From Streptomyces capitiformicae (GTDB taxonomy: Bacteria > Actinomycetota > Actinomycetes > Streptomycetales > Streptomycetaceae): a DNA stretch of 64,000 nt. Location of the stretch: contig NZ_CP022161.1 of the NCBI RefSeq assembly GCF_002214185.1, positions 10,925,392 to 10,989,391 on the forward strand. Direction: 5' to 3'. Under the pieces are notes generated by a model. The model ran no database searches, was not told the DNA's origin, and saw nothing but the letters and a program-made list of their open reading frames with translations. Position 1 is the first letter of the stretch. Every line of letters starts with the position of its first letter. The position numbers were made by a program, and so were the translations under genes. This document shows positions 21,262 through 31,675 of this stretch, one piece after another.

Positions 21262-22428
21262 GGGACAGTCCGGAGCCTCCACGACCCCGCATCCCTCTAC
21301 CCGAACGCCACCACCACCACCGACCTGCCCACCTACCCCTTCCAACACCAGCGCTACTGGCTCGAGGCCCTCCCGGCGGATGCTCACGGGGATGACAGCG
21401 GCCATCCGTTGCTGGGGACGGCCGTAGCTCTGGCCGGTACCGACGAGGTGCTGTTCTCGGGCCGGGTGTCCCTGCGTACCCATGCCTGGCTTGCCGACCA
21501 CCGGGTCCTGGGCGTGCCGGTGCTGCCCGCGGCGGCCGTCGTGGAGGCGGTGGTCCAGGCCGGGGATCTCGTCGGCGCACGCGCGGTGGCGCAGCTCGAT
21601 GTGACGGGTCCGCTGGTCCTGCCCGAGGAGGGCGAGGTCCTGCTCCAGCTGCGGGTCGGCGCGCCCGACGAGTCCGGGCGTCGTCCGCTGGCCCTGTACG
21701 CCCGGTCGGACGAGCCCCAAGCCTCGTGGGCCCCGCACGCCGAGGGCCTGTACGACGCCGAAGACGGTCCGTCGGACGTTCGGGCCGACGAGGGCGCGGC
21801 GGCCGAGCACACCGCCGAGGTCCGGCTCCCCGACGGGCTCCTCGGGGAGGCAGCCGGGTACGGGCTGCATCCCGCGCTGCTCGATGCGGCGGTGTCCGGC
21901 CTGCCCGGCGCCGTGGGCACGGACACCGTTCCGGTCGCCGCCCAATGGCGTGGGGTGCGGCTCCATGCCACGGGGGCCACCGTCGTCCGGGTGCGGGCCA
22001 CGCGGACCGGGGAGCGGTCCTTCCGGCTCGACCTCGCCGATGCCGTCGGCGACGCGGTGGCATCAGTCGCCTCGGTCACCTTCGAGGAGGTGCCGGGCGA
22101 GCGGTTCGCAGCGGTTCCCGGTGGAATCCCGCGCGACGCGCTGTTCCGCCTGGACTGGTTGCCGGCCGACCTCCGTGAGCCGGACGAGCCGTCCACCTGG
22201 ACGGTGCTGGACGCTCCGGAGGACATCGCCACGGCCGCCGAGGCCGCCGTCGGCGCCGGTGCCGACGCCGCGCTGCTGTCCTGGCCCGCCGCCGGGGACG
22301 ACACGGTCACCGCCACGCACTCCGCGACCCGGCGGGCCCTGGACCTGGTGCGCGGGTGGCTGGCCGACGACCGGCTCGAGAAGACCCCCCTGCTCGTCCT
22401 CACCTCCGGAGCCGTCGCCACCACCGAG
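21262..22428 (+). CDS. Type I PKS fragment: AT end, DH, start of KR
   Basis: In frame from the IS boundary. Linker ends YPFQHQRYWLEA, then DH with HRVLGVPVLP (HxxxGxxxxP) and YGLHPALLDAAV, then the KR structural part up to LVRGWLADDRLEKTP. Same domain order as 3662-5203 and ending in the same 84-base word, but otherwise diverged: two paralogous reducing modules. Acts on the ACP-bound beta-hydroxyacyl chain. Confidence 0.85.
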
Positions 22429-22509
22429 CCCGCTCTACTTCATGTGCATCCACATCCCCCGAGTGCCCTCAGACAGGACCGATACGCACACCTAACGGAG
22501 CCCTACTAG
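22429..22509. mobile_element. Other end of the unidentified IS
   Basis: Ends ACCTAACGGAGCCCTACTAG (22490-22509), the inverse of 291-310, with about 60 non-coding bases inside it. Probably the second end of the IS seen at 291-377. The final CTAG is also the first four bases of the IS982-like element. Confidence 0.4.
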
Positions 22510-23478
22510 ATGAATGAGTCCGATGTTTGTGCTGGCCGCGACCATGGCGAAGGGCGCCCGTTGGCTCGTGTGTGACTACCAGCCTGGACGCCCTTCTTGC
22601 GGCACTGTACGTGTTCATCGACGACCATGTGGCCCCCCGCCGCCGGATCGGCGACCCCCGAAACTGACGGACGCCGAACTGCTGTGCCTCGCGGTCGCAC
22701 AAGTGCTGCTGGGCTTCCCCTCGGCCCGGCACTGGATTCGCTTCGCCCACGCCCGGCTGGGACACCTCTTTCGCTACCTGCCCCAGCAGTCCGCCTACAA
22801 CAAGCGCCTCAACGCCGCCGGACCGCTGATCAGCCGCGTGATCGAAGCTCTGGCCAGGCAGGTGCCGACGTGGAACGACGACCTGCGGCTGATCGACTCC
22901 ACTCCGCTGCCCTGCGCCGCCTCCCGCGAGACCGTCAAACGCTCCGACCTGGCCGGCCACGCCGGATACGGCTACTGCCGAAGCCACTCCCGCTTCTTCT
23001 GGGGATTCCGGCTCTACCTCCTCACCACGGCCGAGGGCATGCCCGTGTCCTGGTGCCTGGCCCACCCGAAACTGGGCGAGCGGGAGGTGATGACCGCGCT
23101 GCTGGAACGCGACCACCACCTCATCCGCAGCGGGCAGGTGATCCTCGCGGACAAGGGCTTCGCCGGGCGGGAGTTCGAAGCGTTCCTCACCGAGCGCCTG
23201 GGCGTCCACCTGGTGCGGCCGGACCGCAAAGACGAGCCGGTCCGGCACGGTCGCCTGGCCCACGTCCGCCAGTGGATCGAGGCTGTCTTCGACACCCTCA
23301 AAGGCCAGCTCAGCCTGGAACAACACGGCGGCAGAACTCCGGCCGGAGTCTTCGCCCGCACCGGACAACGACTCCTCGCCCTCGCCGCTGGCATCTGGCA
23401 CAACTGGACCACCGGCGCCAAGATCAAACGATCCCTCATCGCCTACGACCACTGAGAACATCGGACTCATTCATCTAG
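22506..23478 (+). mobile_element. IS982-family element
   Basis: Perfect 22-bp inverted repeats: CTAGATGAATGAGTCCGATGTT at 22506-22527 and its complement at 23457-23478. 973 bp, usual for IS982. Encloses one transposase gene in which two frames must be joined. Confidence 0.88.
22572..23455 (+). pseudogene. IS982-family transposase with a frameshift
   Basis: Translation from GTG 22572 gives the family N-terminus TTSLDALLAALYVFIDDH and RRRIGDPR, then meets a stop at 22670. The rest is one frame on: PKLTDAELLCLAVAQVLLG... The break is at the C run 22662-22667; one more C would restore it. The core is normal: LIDSTPLPC, GYGYCRSHSRFFWGFRL, ILADKGFAG, and RQWIEAVFDTLKGQL with the Glu. Either a decayed copy or a homopolymer error. 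Confidence 0.85.
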
Positions 23479-24629
23479 CCGCAATACCGGTGACTTTGGG
23501 GCTTTCGGGTCGTTGGGTGTGGTGTGCCAAGGCCCGGACAGGTGAAGCCGTCGTAGTTCGACGAAGTCGGTGAGCAGGCGGCGCAGGGTCAGCGGACGGT
23601 CGACGGGCAGGGCGCCCCGGCTGCGGCGGCGGGCACGCAGCCGGACCGTGCGGTCCAGGTCGAGGCCGAAGCGGTCGGCCACCCGCTGGACGAGGTCGTG
23701 CGGGTTGCTCGGCAGGACGGCGATGTGGTCTCCGGTGCGGTAGGTGACGCCCTCGGGCAGCCGCAGCCTCAGGAACCGCTTGGAGCGGCCCAACCCGTGG
23801 TTCATGTCGACCAGTTCGTGCGCGTCGAGCACCTCCATGGGCTGGACGCCGTGCCGTGCCGCGAGGCCGCCGATGACCGAGTCGGTCGCGTCCTCAAGCT
23901 CGTACAGTCCCGCTTCCCGGTCGTCCTCCGACTCCGCGGCGGTCGCTTCCCCGGCGGCCCCGTACCGCTCCAGCAGGGCGGTCCACAGGTCGCCGGTCCA
24001 GCGGTCGACGGTGCCGGCGAAGTCACCGGCGGCGTCCGCGGCGCCGCGCTCCAGCAGTGAGGTGGCGCCCGCGGCGGTGAGCCGCTCGTCGATGAGGGTG
24101 GGGACGCGCTGGTAGGTGGCGGCCCAGTTGCGGTCGCCGACACCGAGTACGGCGTACTCGAGGCCGTCGAGCGCGCCGGGCTCCAGGCCCTCCAGCCAGG
24201 CGACGAAGTCCGTGGCGTCGTCGGTGGGGCGGCCGTTGTAGGAGGCGGCCACGATCACCACCGGCCCGCCATCCGCGGAAAGCTTGTCCACGGCGTCGTT
24301 GAGGGACGCAACAGACGGGGTGAACCCGCGCTCGTCGCCGTCCGAGGCCAGGTCGCGGGCGATGCCGGCGCAGGTGCCCAGGTTGGAGCCGTGCAGCAGG
24401 GTCAGCGCGGTCCCGGTGGCGCGCCGGACAGCGGGCCGGTCCTGGCCGGCGGGGGCGTTGCCCGCGGCGAGGGCCGCGGCGGTGGGCAGGCGGCGCTCGC
24501 CGCTGGTGCGCCGGGCGAGGTTCAGGGTGAACTCGTCGGGCTTGAGGGTGAGGGACTGCTTGATCTTCAGCTGGTAGTTGGTGTGGTCGATCAGGCGGTA
24601 ACGGTGGATCACCAGCGCGAGGACCAGCG
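23479..24629 (-). CDS. CYP102-type P450: flavodoxin/reductase part, paralogue 1
   Basis: Reads from the 24629 boundary (ALVLALVIHRYRLIDHTNYQLKIKQSL, the end of the heme domain), through the FMN-binding flavodoxin domain (LLHGSNLGTCAGIARDLA, AASYNGRPTDDA, AVLGVGDRNWAATYQRVP) into the FAD-binding domain (YRTGDHIAVLPSNP). Transfers NADPH electrons to the fused heme. Ends near 23550 at LLTDFVEL; the bases 23479-23550 after it are unrelated and look like an IS end. No start or stop is native. Confidence 0.9.
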
Positions 24630-24712
24630 CGCTGGTCCTCGCGCTGGTGATCCACCGTTACCGCCTGATCGACCACACCAACTACCAGCTGAAGATCAAG
24701 CAGTCCCTCACC
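24547..24712. repeat. Perfect 83+83-base inverted repeat at a contig junction
   Basis: 24547-24629 is the exact reverse complement of 24630-24712, with no spacer; beyond it the two P450-reductase copies differ at many positions. Two fragments beginning with one common 83-base word have been joined head to head. Confidence 0.97.
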
Positions 24713-25708
24713 ATCAAGCCCGACGAGTTCACCCTGAACCTCGCCCGGCGCACCAGCGGCGAGCGCCGCCTGCCCACCGCCGCGGCCCTCGTCGCGGGCA
24801 ACGCCCCCGCCGGCCAGGACCGGCCCGCTGTCCGGCGTGCCACGGGGACCGCGCTGACCCTGCTGCACGGCTCCAACCTGGGCACCTGCGCGGGCATCGC
24901 CGGCGACCTGGCCGAGGACGGCGACGAGCGCGGGTTCACCCCGTCTGTTGCGTCCCTCAACGACGCCGTGGGCAAGCTTTCCGCGGGTGGCGGGCCGGTG
25001 GTGATCGTGGCCGCCTCCTACAACGGCCGCCCCACCGACGACGCCACGGAGTTCGTCACCTGGCTGGAGGGCCTGGAGCCCGGCGCGCTCGACGGCCTGC
25101 AGTACGCCGTACTCGGTGTCGGCGACCGCAACTGGGCCGCCACCTACCAGCGCGTCCCCACCCTCATCGACGAGCGGCTCACCGCCGCGGGCGCCACCTC
25201 ACTGCTGGAGCGCGGCGCCGCGGACGCCGCCGGTGACTTCGCCGGCACCGTCGACCGCTGGACCGGCGAGTTGTGGACCGCCCTGCTGGAGCAGTACGGG
25301 ACCGCCGCAGACATACAGGAGACCGAGCCGGCCGCCGACCAGGAGACGGGCCTGTACGAGCTTCAGGACACCACCGACTCGGTCATCGGCGAGCTCGCGG
25401 CACGCCACGGCGTGCAGCCGATGGAGGTCCTCGACGCCTACGAACTGGCCGACATGGAGCATGAGCTGGGCCGCTCCAAGCGCTTCCTCAAGCTGCGGCT
25501 GCCCGAGGGCGTCACCTACCGCACCGGAGACCACATCGCCGTCCTCCCGAGCAACCCGCACGACCTCGTCCAGCGCGTGGCCGACCGCTTCTCCCTCGAC
25601 CTGGACCGCACGGTCCGGCTCCGTGCCCGCCGCCGCAGCCGGGGCGCCCTGCCCGTCGACCGTCCGCTGACCCTGCGCCGCCTGCTCACCGACTTCGTCG
25701 AACTCTAG
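24630..25708 (+). CDS. CYP102-type P450: flavodoxin/reductase part, paralogue 2
   Basis: Same architecture as 23479-24629 (GSNLGTCAGIAGDLA, GVGDRNWAATYQRVP, YRTGDHIAVLP) but differing in the linker (ADIQETEPAADQETGL against GEATAAESEDDREAGL) and at scattered sites, so a real second gene. In frame until DFVEL, then CTAG and an IS5 element with the same CTAG on its far side, the expected YTAR target duplication. The reductase C-terminus is missing; a candidate is 46066-46236. Confidence 0.9.
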
Positions 25709-25717
25709 GGCCTGTCT

Positions 25718-26152
25718 TCAGTTGTGATCAACAGGCTTGCAGAGGCTGCCGATCCAGATGGTTGCTGCGCGGAGATGGAGTCCGGCGAGGTAGCTCTCGG
25801 GCGTTTTGTCGTAGCGGGTTGCGATGCCGCGCCAGTCCTTCAACCTGTTGATGGCCCGCTCGACCGTGTTGCGGCCGCGGTAGAGGTCCGTGTCGTGAGT
25901 GACGGGCCTGCCGCCCCGGCTGCCCTTCTTCCTGCGGTTGGCGGCCTGGTCCTTCTTCTCCGGGATGACCGCTTTGATGCGGCGTTTGCGCAGGTGCGCG
26001 CGGTTGGCACGGGACGAGTAGGCCTTATCGCAGGCGACGGCGGCGGGCCGGGTACGGGGACGGCCGACGGGCAGGCGGACCCGTACCTTGCTCAGCACCG
26101 CGAAGAATTGGGGGCTGTCGGCGGCCTGCCCGGCGGTCAGCAGGAGCGCCAT
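25718..26152 (-). CDS. IS5-family transposase, downstream frame
   Basis: Catalytic C-terminal half: ACDKAYSSRANRAHLRKRRIKAVIPEK with an Asp, and YRGRNTVERAINRLKDWRGIATRYDKTPESYLAG with the Glu (Y-(2)-R-(3)-E signature). Reading probably starts further up by frameshift from the upstream frame in the overlap zone about 26150-26240; LLTAGQAADSPQF is the expected continuation. Confidence 0.88.
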   Translation of the reverse strand: MALLLTAGQAADSPQFFAVLSKVRVRLPVGRPRTRPAAVACDKAYSSRANRAHLRKRRIKAVIPEKKDQAANRRKKGSRGGRPVTHDTDLYRGRNTVERAINRLKDWRGIATRYDKTPESYLAGLHLRAATIWIGSLCKPVDHN

Positions 26153-26229
26153 CGGCCGGCAGCGCCGGTCGGCGGCCAGATGGATCTTGCTGGTCAGTCC
26201 GCCACGAGACCGGCCGAGCAGGGCGGCCT

Positions 26230-26709
26230 TCAGACGGGCCCGCCGCCTGCGGCGGATGCGTCGGCGTTCGGCGCCGATCGGATCGCTTTCGCCGTCCTGC
26301 CCGTCTTGTTCCTCGGACGCTCCCCCTTTTGCGATGCTGCCTCCTCGAGCGCAGCCAGAGTCTCCTCGCTGACCCGCATGCCGGCCGCGTCATGATGAGC
26401 CCGTGCCGTGGTGGAGTCCACGCTGACCAGGGACATGTCGATCTCACCCCTGCGGGCGGCCTCGGCAATCGCCTCTTCCAGGAGGGCCTCGAAGACACCC
26501 GCGTCTCGCCACCTCATGAAGCGGTTGTAGACCGTCTGCCAGGCGCCGAACCGCTCGGGCATCTCCCGCCACTGGCTGCCGGTGCGGAACCGCCAGATCA
26601 CCCCCTCGAACTGCTCCCGCAGCCGCTCGGGGTACGGGCCGAACCTGCCCACCGGCACGAACGGCCCGATGAACTCCCACTCATCGTCAGTGAGTTGCGC
26701 ACGCGTCAC
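26230..26709 (-). CDS. IS5-family transposase, upstream frame
   Basis: 159 residues. N-terminal DUF4096-type region LTDDEWEFIGPFVPV...GVIWRFRTGSQWREMPERFGAWQTVYNRFMRW, then first catalytic Asp in VSVDSTTARAHHDAAG. The last residues after SQKGERPRNKTG are the zone where the ribosome should shift into the downstream frame, as in IS427-group elements. Confidence 0.88.
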   Translation of the reverse strand: MTRAQLTDDEWEFIGPFVPVGRFGPYPERLREQFEGVIWRFRTGSQWREMPERFGAWQTVYNRFMRWRDAGVFEALLEEAIAEAARRGEIDMSLVSVDSTTARAHHDAAGMRVSEETLAALEEAASQKGERPRNKTGRTAKAIRSAPNADASAAGGGPV

Positions 26710-26767
26710 ACCACAGTCCTACCGGACCGGCACTCATCCCGGGTTTGATCACAACTGAAGACAGGCT

Positions 26768-27635
26768 CTAGCACCAATGCGTCGTCGACCGCACCGTGCA
26801 GAACCGGATCGCCGACGAGCACAGCCGCTCGACGGTGAAGAACACCATCGCCGTCCTGGTCCGCGCCATGGAGCAAGCCGTCCGTGACGGCATCATCAAG
26901 GTCAACCCCGCCCGGGTGACCGGCCGGCAGAAACTCTACAAGCAGGCCGAGGACGAACTCCTCGACCCACGCACGCTGCCCCTGCCCGACTGGGAGACCC
27001 TCCTCGCTCTGGCCGACGCACCCGTGGCCGCCTCCCACGACCACTACCGCGGCTGGGGAGATGCCGTCCCCTTCGCCGCCTGCACCGCCGCCCGGATCGG
27101 CGAGGTCTCGGGATGCCGCGTCGGCGACATCGACACCAGCCAGTGGATCTGCACCGTGCGGCGTCAGACCACATTCACGCCCGGCGGGCTGACCGACAAG
27201 GGCACCAAGGGCACCAAGGGCAAGCGAGCCCGCAAGATTCCCATCGTCGAGGAGATCCGCCCCCTCGTCGCCCAGCGCATCCTGTCCGCCGGCCCCGATC
27301 CCGACGCCCGCCTGTTCACCGGCCCGCGCGGCGGACGCATCTCCACCGCCGTCCTGCGCGACGCCACACACTGGGACGACGTGGTCACCAGACTCGGCTA
27401 CGAGCACCTGCGCCGCCACGACCTCCGGCACACCGGACTGACCTGGTTCGCCGACGCCGGAGTCCAAGTGCACGTCCTCCGCAGGATCCCCGGCCACGGC
27501 TCACTGACCACCACCCAACGCTACCCGCACCCGCACGTACACAAAATCACGGCCGCCGGCGCAGCGCTCTCCGCCCACCTCAGCGTGCTGCGCGCACCGC
27601 GCTCCCTACCGAGCCCGATCGTCATGACCCGCTGA
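26768..27635 (+). CDS. int: Tyrosine site-specific integrase, C-terminal two thirds
   Basis: In frame from CTAG ([17 protein letters not shown]), so the N-terminal arm-binding domain is lost. Core-binding helix [18 protein letters not shown], then the catalytic domain: Arg in [12 protein letters not shown], HxLR in [18 protein letters not shown], His in [11 protein letters not shown] and Tyr in QRYPHP. The gene ends 100 bases from tRNA-Pro and points at its 3' end, the arrangement of Streptomyces integrative elements such as pSAM2 that use tRNA-Pro as attB. Recognises att sites for integration and excision. Confidence 0.9.
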
Positions 27636-27682
27636 CCCCGCTCAAGGACGCCGGTCCCCAACTGGTCCCCAAGAATGATCAA

Positions 27683-27714
27683 GGGCCGGTTTCGGATGCC
27701 TCCGAAACCGGCCC
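27683..27714. terminator. Terminator between integrase and tRNA-Pro
   Basis: GGGCCGGTTTCGGA (27683-27696) and TCCGAAACCGGCCC (27701-27714) form a perfect 14-bp stem with loop TGCC. It would end both the integrase transcript and the convergent tRNA transcript. Confidence 0.85.
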
Positions 27715-27735
27715 TGACCTGCGACTCATACGAGT

Positions 27736-27808
<73 letters not shown>

Positions 27809-27810
27809 TT

Positions 27811-28843
27811 GCAGCCCGCCGCGGGCGGTTTCCTTGTACTTCACGCTCATGTCGGCGCCGGTGTCCTTCATGGTCTTGATGACCTTGTCGAGGGAGACCT
27901 TGTGGGTGCCGTCGCCGCGCATGGCCATGCGGGCGGCGGTGACGGCTTTGACGGCGGCCATGCCGTTGCGTTCGATGCAGGGGATCTGGACGAGGCCGCC
28001 GACGGGGTCGCAGGTGAGGCCGAGGTTGTGTTCCATGCCGATCTCGGCGGCGTTCTCGACCTGTTCGGGGCTGCCGCCGAGGACTTCGGCGAGGGCGCCG
28101 GCGGCCATGGAGCAGGCGGAGCCGACCTCGCCCTGGCAGCCGACCTCGGCGCCGGAGATGGAGGCGTTCTCCTTGAAGAGCATGCCGATGGCGCCGGCGG
28201 CCAGCAGGAAGCGGACCACTCCGTCCTCGTCCGCGCCGGGGACGAAGTTGATGTAGTAGTGCAGGACGGCGGGGATGATGCCGGCCGCGCCGTTGGTGGG
28301 GGCGGTCACCACACGGCCGCCCGCCGCGTTCTCCTCGTTCACGGCCATCGCGTAGAGCGTGATCCACTCCATGGAGCGGGCCAGCGGGTCGCCCTCGGCG
28401 CGGAGTTGGCGGGCGGATACGGCGGCGCGGCGGCGGACGCGCAGGCCGCCGGGCAGGATGCCCTCGCGGGACATGCCGCGTGAGACGCAGGCCTGCATCA
28501 CCCGCCAGATGTCGAGGAGGCCGGAGCGGATCTCCTCCTCGGTGCGCCAGGCGCGTTCGTTCTCCAGCATCAGCGCGGAGATCGACAGGCCGGTCTCCTT
28601 GGTGAGGCGGAGCAGCTCGTCGCCGGTGCGGAAGGGGTACTTCAGGGCCGTGTCGTCGAGTTTGATGCGGTCCGCGCCGACCGCGTCCTCGTCCACGACG
28701 AAGCCGCCGCCGACGGAGTAGTAGGTCTTCGTCAGCAGTTCCGTCCCCGTCGCGTCGTACGCCCACACGGTCATCCCGTTGGCGTGGTACGGCAGGGTCT
28801 TGCGGCGGTGCAGGACCAGATCCTTGTCGAAGTCGAAAACACG
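27811..28843 (-). CDS. sdaA: L-serine ammonia-lyase (iron-sulfur), both ends cut
   Basis: Converts L-serine to pyruvate and NH3 in the cytosol with a 4Fe-4S cluster. In frame from [15 protein letters not shown] (about residue 110 of the family) to YKETARGGL, a few residues before the natural end. Cluster cysteines lie in [17 protein letters not shown] and [17 protein letters not shown]; the C-terminal SDH_alpha signature [17 protein letters not shown] is present. Its left end adjoins tRNA-Pro, its right end an alcohol dehydrogenase; neither contact is likely native. Confidence 0.9.
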
Positions 28844-29837
28844 ATGACACTCGCCGTCCGTTACACAGCCGCTCGTACCTTGGACACGGCTGCCGTACTC
28901 AGTGCGCGGCCCGGTCCGGGTGAGGTGGAGCTGGCTCCCGCCTTTGTCGGTATCTGTGGCACCGATCTGCACATCTTCCACGGTGACATGGACGCCCGGG
29001 TCCATACGCCCGCTGTCCTGGGGCACGAGATGTCCGGCCGTGTCGTGCGGGTCGGCCCTGGCGTGGAGGGCTGGGAGGCCGGGGACGCGGTGACCGTGAT
29101 GCCGCTGCGCTGGGACGGCACCTGCCCGGCCTGCCGAGCCGGCCACCAGCACATCTGCCAGCAGCTGGACTTCATCGGGATCGACTCCCCGGGCGCGATG
29201 CAGCAGCGCTGGACCGTGCCCGCCTCGACGCTCATCCGGCTGCCCGAGTCGCTGTCCCTGGACCGGGCCGCGCTCGTCGAGCCGACGGCGGTCGCCGTGC
29301 ACGACGTGGGCCGGGCCGAGGTCGCCGAGGGCGAGAAGGTGGTTGTGGTCGGCGGCGGCCCGGTCGGCATTCTGATCGCGTTGGTCGCGCGGGCTGCGGG
29401 TGCGAAGGTCCGGGTGGTGGAGCTGAGCGCCCACCGTCGGCTGCTCGCCGGGGAGCTGGGACTGACGGCCTGGGACCCGATGGCGGCCGACGTACCGGGG
29501 CTGGTCGGGGAGTGGACCGGGGGCGCGGGGGCGGACGTCGCCTTCGAGGTGTCCGGCGCGGCGGGTGGTGTGGACACGGCGGTCGATGTGCTGGGCGTGC
29601 GCGGCCGGCTGTGTCTGGTCGCCATCCACCCCCGGCCCCGTGAGGTGAACCTGCACCGTTTCTTCTGGCGCGAACTCACCCTCGTCGGTGCCCGGTTGTA
29701 CGACCGGTCCGACTTCGAGCGCGCCGTGGCCTTGGTCGCGGACGGCACGATCCCCACCGAGCGGCTGATCAGCAAGGTCGTGCCGCTCACGCAGGCGCCG
29801 GCCGCTTTTGAGGCCCTGGAGGGCGGCGGTGATGTGA
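28844..29837 (+). CDS. Zinc-dependent alcohol/polyol dehydrogenase, C-terminus cut
   Basis: ATG 28844, where homology begins. Catalytic zinc residues in GICGTDLH and LGHEMSG; structural zinc cysteines in [12 protein letters not shown]; Rossmann motif [14 protein letters not shown]; substrate part ends [10 protein letters not shown], about ten residues short. Medium-chain MDR family near butanediol, threonine and sorbitol dehydrogenases. Oxidises a secondary alcohol with NAD(P); the substrate cannot be told. No clear RBS, as the preceding bases belong to another fragment. Confidence 0.88.
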
Positions 29838-29843
29838 TGGCCG

Positions 29844-30836
29844 GTGAGTCATGCGTTTCATTCGGTGTTGATGGAGCCGATGCTGGAGGAGTTCCGGCGG
29901 GTTGTGGAGGGGGTGTCGTTCGCTCCGGCGCGGTACACGGTGGTGTCGACGCTGTCGGGTGGTGTGGCGGGTGCGGAGTTCTGCACGCCGGAGTACTGGG
30001 TGCGTCAGGTGCGGGAGGCGGTCCGGTTCGCTGATGCGGTGCAGTGCCTGGCCGGACAGGGCGTGTCGGCGTTCCTCGAGGTGGGGCCGGATGCCGCGCT
30101 GAGTCCGATGGCCGCACGGTGCCTGGACGACGGGGCCGCTGTGGTGCCGTTGCAGCGGCGGGAGCAGGACCAGACGACGACCGCGCTGCGTGCGCTGGCC
30201 GAACTGTTCGTCCAGGGAACCCCGGTGGACTGGACGAAGACACTGCCCGGCACCTCACCTCGCCAGGTTCCCCTGCCCACCTACGCCTTCCAGCACGAGC
30301 GTTACTGGCCTGCCGCGGTAGCGGGCAGCAAGAGTGCCGCCACCGACTTCGGGCCGGATGCCGGTTTTTGGGATGTGGTTGAGCGGGGTGATGCGGAGGA
30401 GTTGTCGCGGGTTTTGGAGGTGTCGGGTGATGCCTCGTTGGGTGAGGTGGTGCCGGCTTTGGCGTTGTGGCGCCGGGGGCGGCGTGAGCGGTCTGAGGTG
30501 GAGGGCTGGCGTTATCGGGCGGTGTGGCGTCCGGTGGGGGCCGGGTCGGGTGCGGGTCTGGGGTTGTCGGGGCGTTGGCTGGTCGTGGTCCCGTCCGGTC
30601 GCGGTGAGCGGAACGACATCCGTGAGGTGTTGGCTGCTCTGAGTGCGGCTGGTGCGGAGGTTGTGCCGGTCGAGGTGAACGTGGGTGGCCTTGACCGGGC
30701 TGAACTGGCTGTCCAGCTGCGGGAGTTGGCGGACGGTCCGGTGGGTGTGGTGTCCCTGCTGGCGTTGGGGGATGACGCTGGGTTTGTGCCGTCGGTGGGT
30801 GCGTTGGTGGTTGTGCAGGCTCTGGGTGATGCCGGA
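29844..30836 (+). CDS. Type I PKS fragment: AT C-terminus and KR start
   Basis: Begins in AT at [12 protein letters not shown]: the HAFH motif predicts malonyl-CoA. Linker ends YAFQHERYW, followed at once by the KR structural subdomain ([19 protein letters not shown]), so no DH. Nearly the same as 17421-18725, for example [20 protein letters not shown] is identical, indicating recent module duplication. Ends at QALGDAG, where a membrane protein piece begins. Confidence 0.87.
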
Positions 30837-30837
30837 C

Positions 30838-31476
30838 CGGCTTCTACCCGGCGCTCACGTGGATGTCGTTCGTGATCGCGGGCATGGCCCTGGGCCGCCT
30901 CGACCTGTCCTCCGGCACCGTTCAGAAGCGCCTGGCCGCGCTCGGCGCCTCCCTCACCGCGGCCGCCTACGGCATGTCCCTGCTGCTCGCCGGATCGGGC
31001 GCGTTGAGGAGCCTCGCGGAAGACGGGTCGTCGTCCGGCAGCTCCGGGGCGATGCCCCCCGCCAGCGGTTCGATGTCCCCGGACGGGGGGTCGTTCCCCG
31101 AGATGTCCGCGTCGTTCCTGCTGAAGGCCGGGCCGCACAGCGGGACCACGTTCGACATCATCGGCAGCGTGGGCGTCGCGATCCTCGTGATCGTGGGCGC
31201 GACGGTGCTCATTGACCGCCTGCCGCGACTGCGCCGCCTGGCGAAGCCGGTCATCGCCGTGGGCACCATGTCCCTGACCGCCTACGTCGGCCACTTCCTC
31301 GCCCAGTCCCTGCTGCCCGCGGCCCCCGGCACCGACACCCCAGGCTCCTGGATACCCGTACTCACCTACATCCTGGGCGCGATCGTGTTCGCCGCGATCT
31401 GGTCCCGCTTCTTCCGCCGAGGCCCCCTGGAATACCTCCTCAACGCCGCCACCAAGCCGGCGAAGCACATCCGATG
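30838..31476 (+). CDS. YeiB/DUF418-like membrane protein, C-terminal half
   Basis: In frame from GFYPALTWMSFVIAGMALGRLDLSSG, homologous to the end of the N-terminal piece at 378-1204. Four or so hydrophobic segments follow (LGASLTAAAYGMSLLLA, IIGSVGVAILVIVGATVLI, AVGTMSLTAYVGHFLAQSL, VLTYILGAIVFAAIW), with a Ser/Gly/Met-rich extracytoplasmic loop (GSSSGSSGAMPPASGSMSP). Native stop TGA at 31474-31476 after KPAKHIR, followed by a terminator. Either a paralogue or the rest of a protein like that at 378. Confidence 0.7.
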
Positions 31477-31482
31477 AGACCC

Positions 31483-31519
31483 GGCCGGGGTGGGACGCCC
31501 CCTCGCTCCACCCCGGCAC
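31483..31519 (+). terminator. Terminator after the membrane protein
   Basis: GCCGGGGTGG and CCACCCCGGC form a 10-bp stem starting within 10 bases of the stop codon, with loop GACGCCCCCTCGCT. Position and strand fit transcription end of the gene at 30838-31476. Confidence 0.7.
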
Positions 31520-31675
31520 CGCCATGCCCGAGCAGTTCCTCATACCCTTCCCAGACTCCGACTCCGAGCCCTTGTCGGCCCTCGACAGGGCGCACTGCGG
31601 GCCCTGAAGAAGTCCCGCCCGACATGGAGCCCTCGATCTCACTGCCGAGCGGCTGCGCCACCTCCAAGACGCCTT
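31520..31675 (+). other. Unassigned stretch with a possible transposase remnant
   Basis: No intact gene. In one frame GALRALKKSRP, in another GALDLTAERLRHLQDAF; together they resemble the middle of an ISL3-type transposase with a frameshift, but the stretch is too short to be sure. Confidence 0.25.

Larger units (their letters stand above)
25709..26767 (-). mobile_element. IS5-family element with CTAG duplication
   Basis: Ends GGCCTGTCTTCAGTTGTGATCA (25709) and the complement of AGCCTGTCTTCAGTTGTGATCA (to 26767); CTAG flanks both sides (25705-25708 and 26768-26771). 1059 bp. The YTAR target of IS5 is respected, so one or both flanks may be native. Two overlapping transposase frames inside. 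Confidence 0.88.

Noticed and set aside
23479..25708. A long inverted duplication or replication-related palindrome
   Set aside because: Only the central 83+83 bases are identical; the arms are diverged paralogues and 83 is the fragment-overlap length seen throughout.
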